Part shown: positions 1-7,662 of the stretch, piece by piece
Position numbering within the stretch: position 1 is the stretch's first letter
Layout: every line of letters begins with the position of its first letter
Assembly (NCBI GenBank): GCA_041725935.1
Contig: JBGRQD010000016.1
Coordinates: forward strand, 13,780-77,779
Source of the DNA: Marivita sp041725935
GTDB taxonomy: Bacteria > Pseudomonadota > Alphaproteobacteria > Rhodobacterales > Rhodobacteraceae
Length of the DNA: 64,000 nt
Reading direction: 5' to 3'
The notes under the pieces: generated by a model
The model's input: only the letters and a program-made list of their open reading frames with translations
Told to the model about the DNA's origin: nothing
Databases searched by the model: none
Translations under genes and position numbers: made by a program

Positions 1-870
1 CGGCACACCGGTGACGATGGAGGCGACGATGGAGCAGACATAGCCCGGATAGACACCCACCTTGTTGCCGAAGCCACCGCCGATATCGGGCGACACGACG
101 CGGATGTTGTGCTCTTCGATCCCCGACAAAAGCGAGGCGACCGTGCGAACGACGTGCGGCGCCTGGAACGTGCCCCAGAGCGTCAGCTTGCCGTTGACCT
201 TGTCCATCGACGCCACCGAGCCGCAGGTTTCCAGCGGGCACGGATGGGTTCGGTGGTAATACATGGTTTCCTCGGCCACCACGTCGGCGTTTTCGAGCAC
301 CTGGTTGGTGGTGGACTCGTCGCCCTGTTCCCATGTGAAGATATGGTTGTGATGCTTGCGCGGCCCGTGCGCGCCGTGGGTCTGGCCCGCCAGATCCTCG
401 CGCAGGACCACGTCGGACTTCAGCGCCTCGAACGGATCGACGATGACCGGCAGTTCCTCGTATTCGACCTCGACCAGCTCCACCGCGTCGGCGGCGACAT
501 AGCGGTCCTTGGCGACGACAAAGGCAACCTCCTGACCCTGGAACAGCACCTTGCCATCGGCCAGCACCATCTGCTTGTCACCCGCAAGTGTCGGCATCCA
601 GTGCAGGTTCAGCGGGGCCAGATCCTCGGCGGTCAGGACCGCAACCACACCGGGCAACGCCAATGCGGCGTCTTTGTTGATCGACACGACGCGGGCATGG
701 GCATAGGGCGAGCGCACGAAATCCCCGTGGAGCATGCCCGGCAGCTTGATGTCGTCGACATAGTTGCCCTTGCCCTGGGTAAAGCGCGCATCCTCGACGC
801 GCTTGCGCGAACAGCCAAGCCCCTTGAGATTGGCGGAGCGGGCTTCGCGGTCTGGTGTCATGTCGTTCAT
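1..870 (-). CDS. coxL: Aerobic carbon monoxide dehydrogenase large subunit, form I, N-terminal part
   Basis: This is the molybdenum-cofactor subunit that oxidises CO to CO2. The gene starts at 870 and runs off the left edge, so only about 290 residues are visible. The N-terminus shows the KRVEDxRFTQGKGNYVDD and KLPGML stretches and a PLETC segment typical of CoxL, followed by DIGGGFGNKVG. The diagnostic AYxCSFR loop of form I enzymes lies outside the window. Form I is inferred from the M-S-L gene order (form II is usually S-L-M), the close N-terminal resemblance to Oligotropha CoxL as I remember it, and the coxC-type regulator upstream. The start codon overlaps the coxS stop as ATGA, which indicates translational coupling. 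Confidence 0.93.
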   Translation of the reverse strand, partial: MNDMTPDREARSANLKGLGCSRKRVEDARFTQGKGNYVDDIKLPGMLHGDFVRSPYAHARVVSINKDAALALPGVVAVLTAEDLAPLNLHWMPTLAGDKQMVLADGKVLFQGQEVAFVVAKDRYVAADAVELVEVEYEELPVIVDPFEALKSDVVLREDLAGQTHGAHGPRKHHNHIFTWEQGDESTTNQVLENADVVAEETMYYHRTHPCPLETCGSVASMDKVNGKLTLWGTFQAPHVVRTVASLLSGIEEHNIRVVSPDIGGGFGNKVGVYPGYVCSIVASIVTGVP

Positions 871-1361
871 TGCGCAGCCTCCTTGGAAGCGTTCAATTCA
901 TTCGCCGCAGCGAGGATGGATTTGACGATGTTCTGGTAGCCTGTGCAGCGGCAGATGTTGCCGGCCATTCCAAAGCGCACCTCTTCTTCGGTCGGGGTCG
1001 GGTTTTCCTCGAGCAGCTTGCTCGCCCGTGTGATCATGCCAGGCGTGCAGAAGCCGCACTGAAGGCCGTGATGTTCCTTGAACGCCTCCTGAAGCACGTG
1101 AAGGCTGTCCGGCGTGCCGAGACCTTCGATGGTGGTGATCTCGGCGCCATTCGCCTGAGCGACGAACATGGTGCAGGATTTCACCGACTTGCCATTGAGC
1201 GTGACGGTGCAGGCCCCGCAATGCGAGGTTTCGCAGCCCACATGCGGCCCGGTGATGTTGAGGTTTTCGCGCAGAGCATAGATCAGCAATTCGCGCGGTT
1301 CGGCCAGGAACTCCTTGTCCTCACCATTGACGGTCAGTTTGATGTGCATTTTCTGTGTCAT
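867..1361 (-). CDS. coxS: CO dehydrogenase small subunit, two [2Fe-2S] clusters
   Basis: This 164-residue protein carries electrons from the molybdenum site to the flavin subunit. The plant-type ferredoxin cluster is visible as GCETSHCGAC with a further Cys in VKSC near residues 43-65. The second cluster is seen as CGFCTPGM and CRCTGY near residues 102-142. Length is normal for CoxS (about 160-166). It is the middle gene of the coxM-coxS-coxL run, 12 bp after coxM and overlapping coxL by 4 bp. Confidence 0.95.
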   Translation of the reverse strand: MTQKMHIKLTVNGEDKEFLAEPRELLIYALRENLNITGPHVGCETSHCGACTVTLNGKSVKSCTMFVAQANGAEITTIEGLGTPDSLHVLQEAFKEHHGLQCGFCTPGMITRASKLLEENPTPTEEEVRFGMAGNICRCTGYQNIVKSILAAANELNASKEAAQ

Positions 1362-1373
1362 GTCATCTGTCCC

Positions 1374-2228
1374 TTATGCGCGGTCCCAGGCGCAGGTGAT
1401 CGCGCGTTTCAGGATGGCGCCAGCCACGTGGCGTTTGAAGGCCACCGGCCCCCGGTTGTCTTCGGTCGGATCAATGTCGCCCAGCATCGCCTCGACAGCG
1501 GACTTGAGCGCATCCGCATCGCAGCGCGTGCCGATCAATGCCTGACCAGCGCCTTCGGACCAGACCGGCACGTCGCTCAGGTTGGTCATGGCAATAGAGG
1601 CCGTGGCGACAGTGCCGCCGTCCTTGGTGAGTGTCACAGCCGCCGCAGCGGTGGCGTAGTCGCCGATCTTGCGCTTCTGCTTTTCGTAGGCATAGCCCGA
1701 TTTCGGCGCGTCAAAACTGACCGAAACCAGAACCTCGTCATCCTCGCGGGCAGTCATGTAGGCCGCTTCGTAGTAATCGCGCGCCGCAACCGACCGCGCG
1801 CCGTTCGGCCCGGCAAGATTGATCTGCGCGTCCAGACATTGCATCAGCCCCGGCATGTCATTGCCCGGATCGCCATTGGCGACATTGCCGCCTACAGTGC
1901 CCATGTAGCGCACCTGCGGATCAGCGATCTGAAGCGCCGTTTCGCGCAGGATCGGGGCGACCTCGGTGAGGGCTTTGTGGTTGATCAACTCGTGCTGCGT
2001 GACCATCGCGCCCAGCGTCACGCGCTGTCCGTCGATGGTGATGTCCTGCAAGCCGCCGATGTCCTGAAGGTCGATCAGGTGCGGAACGTCCGCCATCCGC
2101 AGTTTCATCATGGGGATGAGGCTGTGGCCCCCGGCCATGACGCGGGCGTCATCCCCATGTTTGGTCAGAAGGGCGATCACATCGTCCATATTCGTTGGCC
2201 GATGATACTCGAACGCTGCTGGTATCAT
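1374..2228 (-). CDS. coxM: CO dehydrogenase medium subunit, FAD-binding
   Basis: This 284-residue flavoprotein subunit passes electrons from the iron-sulfur subunit to the respiratory quinone pool. The two FAD-contact motifs are present: AGGHSLIPMMKLR near residue 32 and TVGGNVANGDPGND near residue 112. The start at 2228 is supported by a strong upstream GGGGAGGA ribosome binding site. It is the first structural gene of the operon. The 135-bp leader between it and the coxC-like gene holds a direct repeat that probably controls it. Confidence 0.94.
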   Translation of the reverse strand: MIPAAFEYHRPTNMDDVIALLTKHGDDARVMAGGHSLIPMMKLRMADVPHLIDLQDIGGLQDITIDGQRVTLGAMVTQHELINHKALTEVAPILRETALQIADPQVRYMGTVGGNVANGDPGNDMPGLMQCLDAQINLAGPNGARSVAARDYYEAAYMTAREDDEVLVSVSFDAPKSGYAYEKQKRKIGDYATAAAAVTLTKDGGTVATASIAMTNLSDVPVWSEGAGQALIGTRCDADALKSAVEAMLGDIDPTEDNRGPVAFKRHVAGAILKRAITCAWDRA

Positions 2229-2330
2229 TGCTGGTCCTCCCCTACCGCGCGCTGATTATGTCGGCAGAGGGTGGTATGCAGTGGCACTCCGTCGCACCTG
2301 AATTTCCCCGGAAAGAGAAGGTTTCTGCAT

Positions 2331-2360
2331 GAAATGCGAAAGGATTTCACGAAATGCGAA
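2331..2360. promoter_or_regulatory. Direct repeat GAAATGCGAA x2, candidate LytTR operator for the cox operon
   Basis: GAAATGCGAA occurs at 2331-2340 and again, identically, at 2351-2360, exactly 20 bp start to start. LytTR regulators are known to bind two short direct repeats about two helical turns apart. The repeat lies about 105-130 bp upstream of the coxM start and immediately after the stop of a LytTR-domain gene. That this is the binding site is inference. Confidence 0.55.
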
Positions 2361-2363
2361 GAC

Positions 2364-3473
2364 CTACAGCCCGAGAGAGTCCCGCACGGGTTTCAGACGG
2401 GATCGACTCACGGGGACCTTGCCCAGATTGGCGGTCTCGAAATAGCACACGCCGTTGTCCTTTGTCCGTTCGAAGCCGGAGACGTGTTCGGGATTGATCA
2501 GGTAGCTGCGATGCGTGCGGATGAACGGCCCCGGTGTCAGCCGCTTTTCTGCCTCGGTGATCGACCAGGCACAGAACAGCTGTTCCTCCCGTGTATAGAG
2601 ATGTGTGTAATGCCCCTCGGCCCGGATCACTGCCACAGAGGCCGGATCGACAAACCGCGTCTGCCCGTCCTTTTGATAGGGGATTTGCCGTTTTGACACT
2701 GCGGGAACGACGACGGCCTCTGGCATTTCGGCAACAGCCTCTGCGACCGCGTCCGGCTTTGGGGGTGCCAGAAATGTCACACCGCTCAGCAGGAACGCAC
2801 CACAGAGCACGAAGCTGGTCAGCACCACGCCAATCGCCATGATCTCGTTGCTGATGAGCGGGCCAACCTCGGTCTGTGTCTCGACGGCCACAAAGCTGGT
2901 CCCGGCGATGGCCGCGAAATGCACCGCGAACACGGCAAAGCCAAAGATCAGCGTGCCGATCACGATGTTGCGCTGTGTCCGTCGTCCGTATGCCACGGCA
3001 AAGGCGATCACGCAGAGCACGCAGGACGCCACCGTCGCAAACGCGATCCCCATTGGGGTATAGACCGCCTTGCACAGCTGCATCGCGGACATGCCAAGAT
3101 AATGCATGGCGACAACACCAAGCCCGACGATCATGCCGGACAGGACCAGCGTGTACCGCGTGCGTTTCCAGAAATGCAGGATGAGCAGCGCCACCCCGAC
3201 CACAAGGATTGCGACCAAAGCCGATGCCAGTGTGACGACCGCGTCATAGTAGAACAGGATCGGCAATTGCAGGCCCAGCATCGCCACGAAATGCATCGAC
3301 CAGATACCGCCGCCCAAAGAAATTGCCGACAGCATGATCAGCACTTTCTGATAGGTCACGCTGCGTGTCGACAAGCCGCGGGACAGGGACAGCCCGGTGA
3401 AGCCAGCCATCATCGCCACCAGAAGAGAGGCGAGAACTAGCCACGGGTCATGAGAAAAATCGAGTTCCTGCAT
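2364..3473 (-). CDS. coxC: MHYT-LytTR membrane-bound regulator, CoxC-like
   Basis: The 369-residue protein has an N-terminal block of about seven membrane helices (roughly residues 10-235) with the MHYT signature three times (MHFVAM, MHYLGM, MHFAAI). MHYT domains are proposed to sense diatomic gases through a metal. A cytoplasmic LytTR DNA-binding domain follows (about 265-369, with EGHYTHLYT and FIRTHRSYLI). The same architecture is found in CoxC and CoxH of Oligotropha, and the coxC-M-S-L order is the same here. It probably senses CO at the membrane and activates coxMSL. I see no strong ribosome binding site at 3473. Confidence 0.85.
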   Translation of the reverse strand: MQELDFSHDPWLVLASLLVAMMAGFTGLSLSRGLSTRSVTYQKVLIMLSAISLGGGIWSMHFVAMLGLQLPILFYYDAVVTLASALVAILVVGVALLILHFWKRTRYTLVLSGMIVGLGVVAMHYLGMSAMQLCKAVYTPMGIAFATVASCVLCVIAFAVAYGRRTQRNIVIGTLIFGFAVFAVHFAAIAGTSFVAVETQTEVGPLISNEIMAIGVVLTSFVLCGAFLLSGVTFLAPPKPDAVAEAVAEMPEAVVVPAVSKRQIPYQKDGQTRFVDPASVAVIRAEGHYTHLYTREEQLFCAWSITEAEKRLTPGPFIRTHRSYLINPEHVSGFERTKDNGVCYFETANLGKVPVSRSRLKPVRDSLGL

Positions 3474-3481
3474 GCGCCATC

Positions 3482-3499
3482 ATTAGGCCCATGCCTAAT
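3482..3499. promoter_or_regulatory. Inverted repeat ATTAGGC-N4-GCCTAAT upstream of coxC-like gene
   Basis: Perfect 7-bp arms (3482-3488 and 3493-3499) flank CCAT, only 9 bp before the coxC-like start codon. A protein bound here would cover the ribosome-binding and promoter region, so a repressor or autoregulation is plausible. The regulator is unknown. Confidence 0.4.
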
Positions 3500-3553
3500 T
3501 TCTCGCAAGTTTGGCGTTTTGGTCAGCGTCGAAGGTGCAAGACCGCCGGATCT

Positions 3554-3568
3554 GCCTAAATTTCATGC
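3554..3568. promoter_or_regulatory. Near-copy of the GCCT-N7-AGGC operator found at 44709 and 50685
   Basis: GCCTAAATTTCATGC differs at one of 15 positions from GCCTAAATTTCAGGC at 44709-44723. It lies about 100 bp upstream of the RidA remnant that reads in the plus direction. It may be a relic operator of that lost gene; chance resemblance cannot be excluded. Confidence 0.3.
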
Positions 3569-3652
3569 GGAAATAGGCCTTCGAGGGCGATCTGGACGGT
3601 ATAGACTGCATGCTGCCGCTCGTGGGGTGCAAGAACTGCGAGGCCCAGCCTT

Positions 3653-3808
3653 GGTGCGAACCCACAGGTCATCAACGGCGCAACCGAACTGTTCATCGCC
3701 TGTTTCGGCGAGGCGGGCTGGCACGCCAGAACCGCTGTCGGGGTCGCTGGCCTGCCCGGCAATGCAGCGGTCGAGGTGGACGCCATCGTCCGCCTCAAGA
3801 ATGGCTAG
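3653..3808 (+). pseudogene. C-terminal remnant of a RidA/YjgF-family gene
   Basis: One plus-strand frame reads NGATELFIACFGEAGWHART, then AVGVAGLPGNAAVEVDAIV, and stops at TAG 3806-3808. This matches the conserved C-terminal third of the RidA (YjgF/UK114) family subgroup with the FGEAGxHARxAVGVAxLP signature. No start codon or recognisable N-terminal two thirds remains in frame, so it is a decayed gene. Its stop overlaps the stop of the convergent peroxiredoxin gene by 3 bp. RidA proteins deaminate reactive enamines/imines and often accompany amine or N-heterocycle catabolic genes. Confidence 0.6.
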
Positions 3809-4344
3809 GCCGCGCGCGAGAGCCCGCGCAGATACTCCAGCATGGTCTCGGCCCCCGACACTTCCAGAGGAACACCCGGCGGATTGTCCTTGAACCCCGG
3901 TTCGCTGAACACCTGCTCGATCACCCGGTCGTTGACATACATCGCATAGCGCCAACTGCGCAGGCCCATGCCGTTGCTGCTGCGGTCGACCAACATACCC
4001 ATCTTGCGGGTGAACTCACCATTGCCATCGGGCAACATCGTGACCTTCTCGACCTGCCGCGACAGCGCCCATTGGTGCATCACGAAGGCGTCGTTGACCG
4101 AAACGCACAGCACCTCGTCGATCCCAAGATCGCGGAACGCATCATAATGCTGCTCAAAGCCCGGCAGGTGGCTTTCGGAACAGGCGGGCGTGAACGCGCC
4201 CGGCACCCCGAACAGAACGATCCGTTTGCCTGCGAAAACATCCTCGGAGGTCCGTTGCTTCCACTCGAACGGGTTCGGCCCTGCAAGCGTATCGTTGCGC
4301 ACACGTGTGTGGAAAACGGCGTTAGGTACGGATTGGGGGTGCAT
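3805..4344 (-). CDS. Peroxiredoxin of the Prx5 type
   Basis: The 179-residue protein is a cytoplasmic thiol peroxidase that reduces hydrogen peroxide and organic hydroperoxides. The active-site motif PGAFTPACS carries the peroxidatic cysteine near residue 54. The Prx5-specific RSWRYAMYV block and the EPG segment are present. Length suits a stand-alone Prx5, with no fused glutaredoxin domain. A palindromic operator at 4452-4483 lies about 110-140 bp upstream and may belong to this gene. Confidence 0.9.
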   Translation of the reverse strand: MHPQSVPNAVFHTRVRNDTLAGPNPFEWKQRTSEDVFAGKRIVLFGVPGAFTPACSESHLPGFEQHYDAFRDLGIDEVLCVSVNDAFVMHQWALSRQVEKVTMLPDGNGEFTRKMGMLVDRSSNGMGLRSWRYAMYVNDRVIEQVFSEPGFKDNPPGVPLEVSGAETMLEYLRGLSRAA

Positions 4345-4451
4345 GAGGTCTCTTTCCCGCTGGTGTCGGCGCAGCCCGTGATAATCGAACAGCTCGCGCC
4401 GGTCGACAGGAACTTGACCGTGGGTTGGCGGGACTTGTGTCCAGACTCTTG

Positions 4452-4483
4452 ACCGGAGGGTAAGATTTTACCGGACGGTAAAA
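4452..4483. promoter_or_regulatory. Tandem TetR-like operator overlapping the fadJ-like stop codon
   Basis: TTTTACCG-GA-CGGTAAAA (4466-4483) has perfect 8-bp arms. A related half-copy ACCGGAGGGTAA (4452-4463) repeats ACCGGACGGTAA (4470-4481) with one mismatch, 18 bp apart. Such ACCG/CGGT palindromes resemble TetR-family operators. The stop codon and final codons of the fadJ-like gene lie inside it, an odd place for an operator. Confidence 0.45.
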
Positions 4484-6396
4484 AGTGGTCCGCCTTTCCA
4501 GCGCGGGAAGCCGTAGCCGTTGACCATCACCACGTCGATATCGGCGGCGGACTTGGCGATGCCTTCGGCCAGAACCGCCCCCGCCTCCTGCACCATGGCC
4601 CCAAGAATACGGGGCATCACGTCCTTGGTCTCCAACACCGCATCCGCGACGGCCATGGACTGTCGTTCTTCACCGATGATCGCTGTCACCGCATCCGAAG
4701 GCATGGCCTTGCCATCCGAGTAATCGTACCAGCCAGCCCCGGTCTTGCGGCCAAACCGACCCTGTTCGCACAGACGGTCGGCGATCCGGATATGCCCGTC
4801 GCCAATCCCCCCTTCGGCAAGCCGGCGTTTGCGCATGGCCCATGCGATGTCCAGACCGGCGAGATCCTGCATCTCGAACACGCCCATCGGGAAGCCGTAG
4901 TCACGCATCGCATCATCGACCTGTTCGGGGCTGGCCCCGTCGATCAGAAGCCGGTCCGCCTCGGCGCGGTAGGCCGACATGATGCGGTTGCCGATGAAGC
5001 CGTCGCAGACCCCCGAAAAGACACCGATCTTGCCAAGGATTTTCGACAGCCGCGCGGCGGTCGCCACCACGTCATCCGCCACCTCGGCAGGCAGGACGAT
5101 CTCCAGCAGCTTCATGATATGGGCAGGCGAAAAGAAATGCAGGCCGATGGCGCGGGACGGGTCGCGCAGGCACGCGGCGATCTCGGTCACGTCCAGATAG
5201 GAGGTGTTGGTGGCAAGGATCGCATCTTGGCGCGTCGCGGCATCTAGCCTGCGAAACACCTGCTTTTTGACCTCCATATCCTCGAACACCGCTTCGATCA
5301 CGAGGTCCATATCCGCCAGAGCCGAGTAATCAGTTGCGGCATCAAACCGTGCCAAGGTGGCGTCAAGATCGGGCAGCAGGCCGCGTTTTGCGCTGCTCTC
5401 CAACGTGGCCTGGACTCGGGCAATTCCAGCCTCAAGGCTGGCTGCATCGCGTTCGATCAGTGTGACGGTGAGGCCACGCATCAGGCAGAGCGATGCGATC
5501 CCTGCCCCCATCGTGCCGCCACCGATCACGCCGATCTGCGTGATCGGCCGGGGTGTCGCCTTGGCACGCGGATCCGACAGGGTCGCCCGTTCGGCAAAGA
5601 AAATGTGGCGCAGGGCGCGGGCCTGATCGCTGGTCTTGAGCGACAGAAACGTCGCGCGTTCGGCAGCCAGCGCCTCGGCGGCAGGCAGGGTCAGCCCACG
5701 ATCAAGCGCGTCGATGGCAGCAGGCACGGACACCTGCCCGCGCGCCTTGCGGCGCAGGTCGGATGCGATCCGGTCGAACTGCGAGGCGTCACTCTTGCCG
5801 ATCACCGGCTTGGCGAGGGTCGGACGCAGAGCGACACCGGCGACAGCCAGATCACAGGCCTCCTGCACCAGATCACCCTGCGCAATCGCGTCGATCAATC
5901 CGGCATCCAGCGCCTCTTGTGCGCTGATCGGCTTGCCGCCCGCGATCATGGTCAGCGCCAGTTCGGCCCCCACAAGGCGCGGCAGGCGCACGGTGCCTCC
6001 CGCCCCCGGCACAAGGCCCAGCGTCACTTCAGGCAGGCCCATGCGCGCCGACGCCTCTGCAATCCGGCAATGACACCCCACCGCCAGTTCCAGTCCGCCG
6101 CCCAGTGCCGAGCCGTGCATTGCCGCGATCCATGGCTTTGACGCGGCCTCGATCGCCGCGATCACGTCGGGCAGGTGCGGCGCGACCGGCGGCAAATCGA
6201 ATTCACGTACATCGGCGCCGGCCACAAAGGTGCGCCCGGCGCATGTCAGGACCACTGCGTCGACCGTGGCATCCGCCTCGGTCTGTGCCAGAGCGTCGAG
6301 CAGGCCCGCGCGCACCGCCTGTGACGACGCGTTGACCGGCGGGTTGTCGATGGTGACGATGGCAATGCGGCCCTGTGTCTGCACGGTGACGGTCAT
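4468..6396 (-). CDS. Enoyl-CoA hydratase / 3-hydroxyacyl-CoA dehydrogenase bifunctional protein, C-terminally short
   Basis: The 642-residue fusion has an N-terminal crotonase domain (about 1-280) with both catalytic-glutamate regions, GGGLELA and PEVTLGLVPGAGGT. A 3-hydroxyacyl-CoA dehydrogenase follows (about 285-640) with the NAD-binding GVIGGGTMGAGIA and the catalytic GLHFFSPAH. It would hydrate enoyl-CoAs and oxidise the resulting 3-hydroxyacyl-CoA. Related proteins continue some 50-60 residues past GFPRWxGGP. Here the frame ends seven residues after the W, inside a palindromic operator, so the C-terminus appears lost. It is the last gene of the homogentisate operon, 12 bp after fahA. 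Confidence 0.88.
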   Translation of the reverse strand: MTVTVQTQGRIAIVTIDNPPVNASSQAVRAGLLDALAQTEADATVDAVVLTCAGRTFVAGADVREFDLPPVAPHLPDVIAAIEAASKPWIAAMHGSALGGGLELAVGCHCRIAEASARMGLPEVTLGLVPGAGGTVRLPRLVGAELALTMIAGGKPISAQEALDAGLIDAIAQGDLVQEACDLAVAGVALRPTLAKPVIGKSDASQFDRIASDLRRKARGQVSVPAAIDALDRGLTLPAAEALAAERATFLSLKTSDQARALRHIFFAERATLSDPRAKATPRPITQIGVIGGGTMGAGIASLCLMRGLTVTLIERDAASLEAGIARVQATLESSAKRGLLPDLDATLARFDAATDYSALADMDLVIEAVFEDMEVKKQVFRRLDAATRQDAILATNTSYLDVTEIAACLRDPSRAIGLHFFSPAHIMKLLEIVLPAEVADDVVATAARLSKILGKIGVFSGVCDGFIGNRIMSAYRAEADRLLIDGASPEQVDDAMRDYGFPMGVFEMQDLAGLDIAWAMRKRRLAEGGIGDGHIRIADRLCEQGRFGRKTGAGWYDYSDGKAMPSDAVTAIIGEERQSMAVADAVLETKDVMPRILGAMVQEAGAVLAEGIAKSAADIDVVMVNGYGFPRWKGGPLFTVR

Positions 6397-6408
6397 GGCA
6401 GGGTTCCC

Positions 6409-7659
6409 TTACCGCCGCGCCGGGCGCACGGTGCCGGTGCACGCCCCGAAGCCCACGCGATAGCCCTCGCCCTGCGCGTGACCCCGCAGGGTCAGAGTGT
6501 CCCCGTCCTCGACAAAGCTGCGGGTCTCGCCACTGTCCAATGTCAGCGGCTCTTTCCCGCCCCAACTGAGTTCCAGCAAGGAGCCGCGAGTGTGCTTTTC
6601 CGGTCCCGAGATGGTGCCCGACCCCAGCAGATCCCCGACCCGCATCGGGCAGCCAGAGCTGGTGTGATGCGCCAGTTGCTGCGCAGCGGAGTAATACATC
6701 TCGGCGTAGTTCGTGCGGGCGATGACGGTCTCGGTGCCCTGCTCCGGCGTCAGCCCGACCTCCAGCGCGATGTCGTAGAGCATGGGGCCGGATTCGGTCA
6801 GGTAGTCCAGCAAAGGCGTTTCCCGTGTGGGCGTGCTGGTGCGGAACGGCGCCAGCGCTTCGGCGGTGACGATCCACGGGCTGATCGTCGTCGCGGTGGC
6901 CTTGGCTTGAAACGGGCCGAGCGGCTGGTATTCCCAGGCCTGAATATCGCGGGCGGACCAGTCGTTTAGCAGGACATAGCCAAAGATATTGTCGAAAGCC
7001 TGCGAGACGCTGATCGGGCCGTCTGACGGCTGGCCGACGATTGCGCCGATCTCTAGCTCGATGTCGAACTTGGCAGAGGGCGCAAAGCGCGGAATGTCGT
7101 CCTCTGGCCCCTTGATCTGGCCCTGAGGGCGCGTGATCGGCGTGCCCGACACCACCACCGAAGACGCCCGGCCGTTATAGCCGATGGGAATGTGCAGCCA
7201 GTTCGGCGGCAGGGCATTTTCAGCGCCGCGAAACATCGTGCCCACGTTGGTGGCGTGATGGCGGCTGGAATAGAAATCGGTGAATTCGCTGACCCGGAAG
7301 GGCATGTGCAGCACCGCCCGCGCCAATGGCACGGAATGGCTGATGATCTGGTCTTGCACGACCTCGTCCGCGCCTTCGGCCAGCATCGCGGTCAGCGCCG
7401 CACGGTAGTGCGACCATGCTGCAGGGCCTAGCTCCATGAAGTCGTTCCAATAGGGCGCGTCCAGCACATCCGCCTGCGGATCGGCGCGCAGAAGGCCCGC
7501 AGCCTCGAGCCCGGTCGCATCGACGATCCGGTCGCCGATGGCGACACCGCAGCGCAGATCGCCATCGCCCACCGAGAACACCCCATACGGCAGATTGTTC
7601 AGCGGGAACTCACCCTCCGGCGCATTGGCGCTGTCCAGCCAGGAACGACGCAGAGCCAT
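6409..7659 (-). CDS. fahA: Fumarylacetoacetase
   Basis: The 416-residue enzyme hydrolyses fumarylacetoacetate to fumarate and acetoacetate, the last step of homogentisate catabolism. Metal and catalytic signatures are visible: FTDFYSSRHHATNVG near residue 122, FDIELEIGA near 192 and LLNDWSARDIQ near 225. Length is normal (about 410-420). It lies 3 bp after hmgA. No maleylacetoacetate isomerase gene is seen in the window; that step may be encoded elsewhere or occur with glutathione. Confidence 0.96.
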   Translation of the reverse strand: MALRRSWLDSANAPEGEFPLNNLPYGVFSVGDGDLRCGVAIGDRIVDATGLEAAGLLRADPQADVLDAPYWNDFMELGPAAWSHYRAALTAMLAEGADEVVQDQIISHSVPLARAVLHMPFRVSEFTDFYSSRHHATNVGTMFRGAENALPPNWLHIPIGYNGRASSVVVSGTPITRPQGQIKGPEDDIPRFAPSAKFDIELEIGAIVGQPSDGPISVSQAFDNIFGYVLLNDWSARDIQAWEYQPLGPFQAKATATTISPWIVTAEALAPFRTSTPTRETPLLDYLTESGPMLYDIALEVGLTPEQGTETVIARTNYAEMYYSAAQQLAHHTSSGCPMRVGDLLGSGTISGPEKHTRGSLLELSWGGKEPLTLDSGETRSFVEDGDTLTLRGHAQGEGYRVGFGACTGTVRPARR

Positions 7660-7662
7660 CGG

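Noticed and set aside
855..2255. Long plus-strand open frame opposite coxS and coxM
   Set aside because: It is antisense to genes with clear family motifs, has an unnatural Arg/His-rich composition and resembles nothing known. High GC content keeps such frames open.
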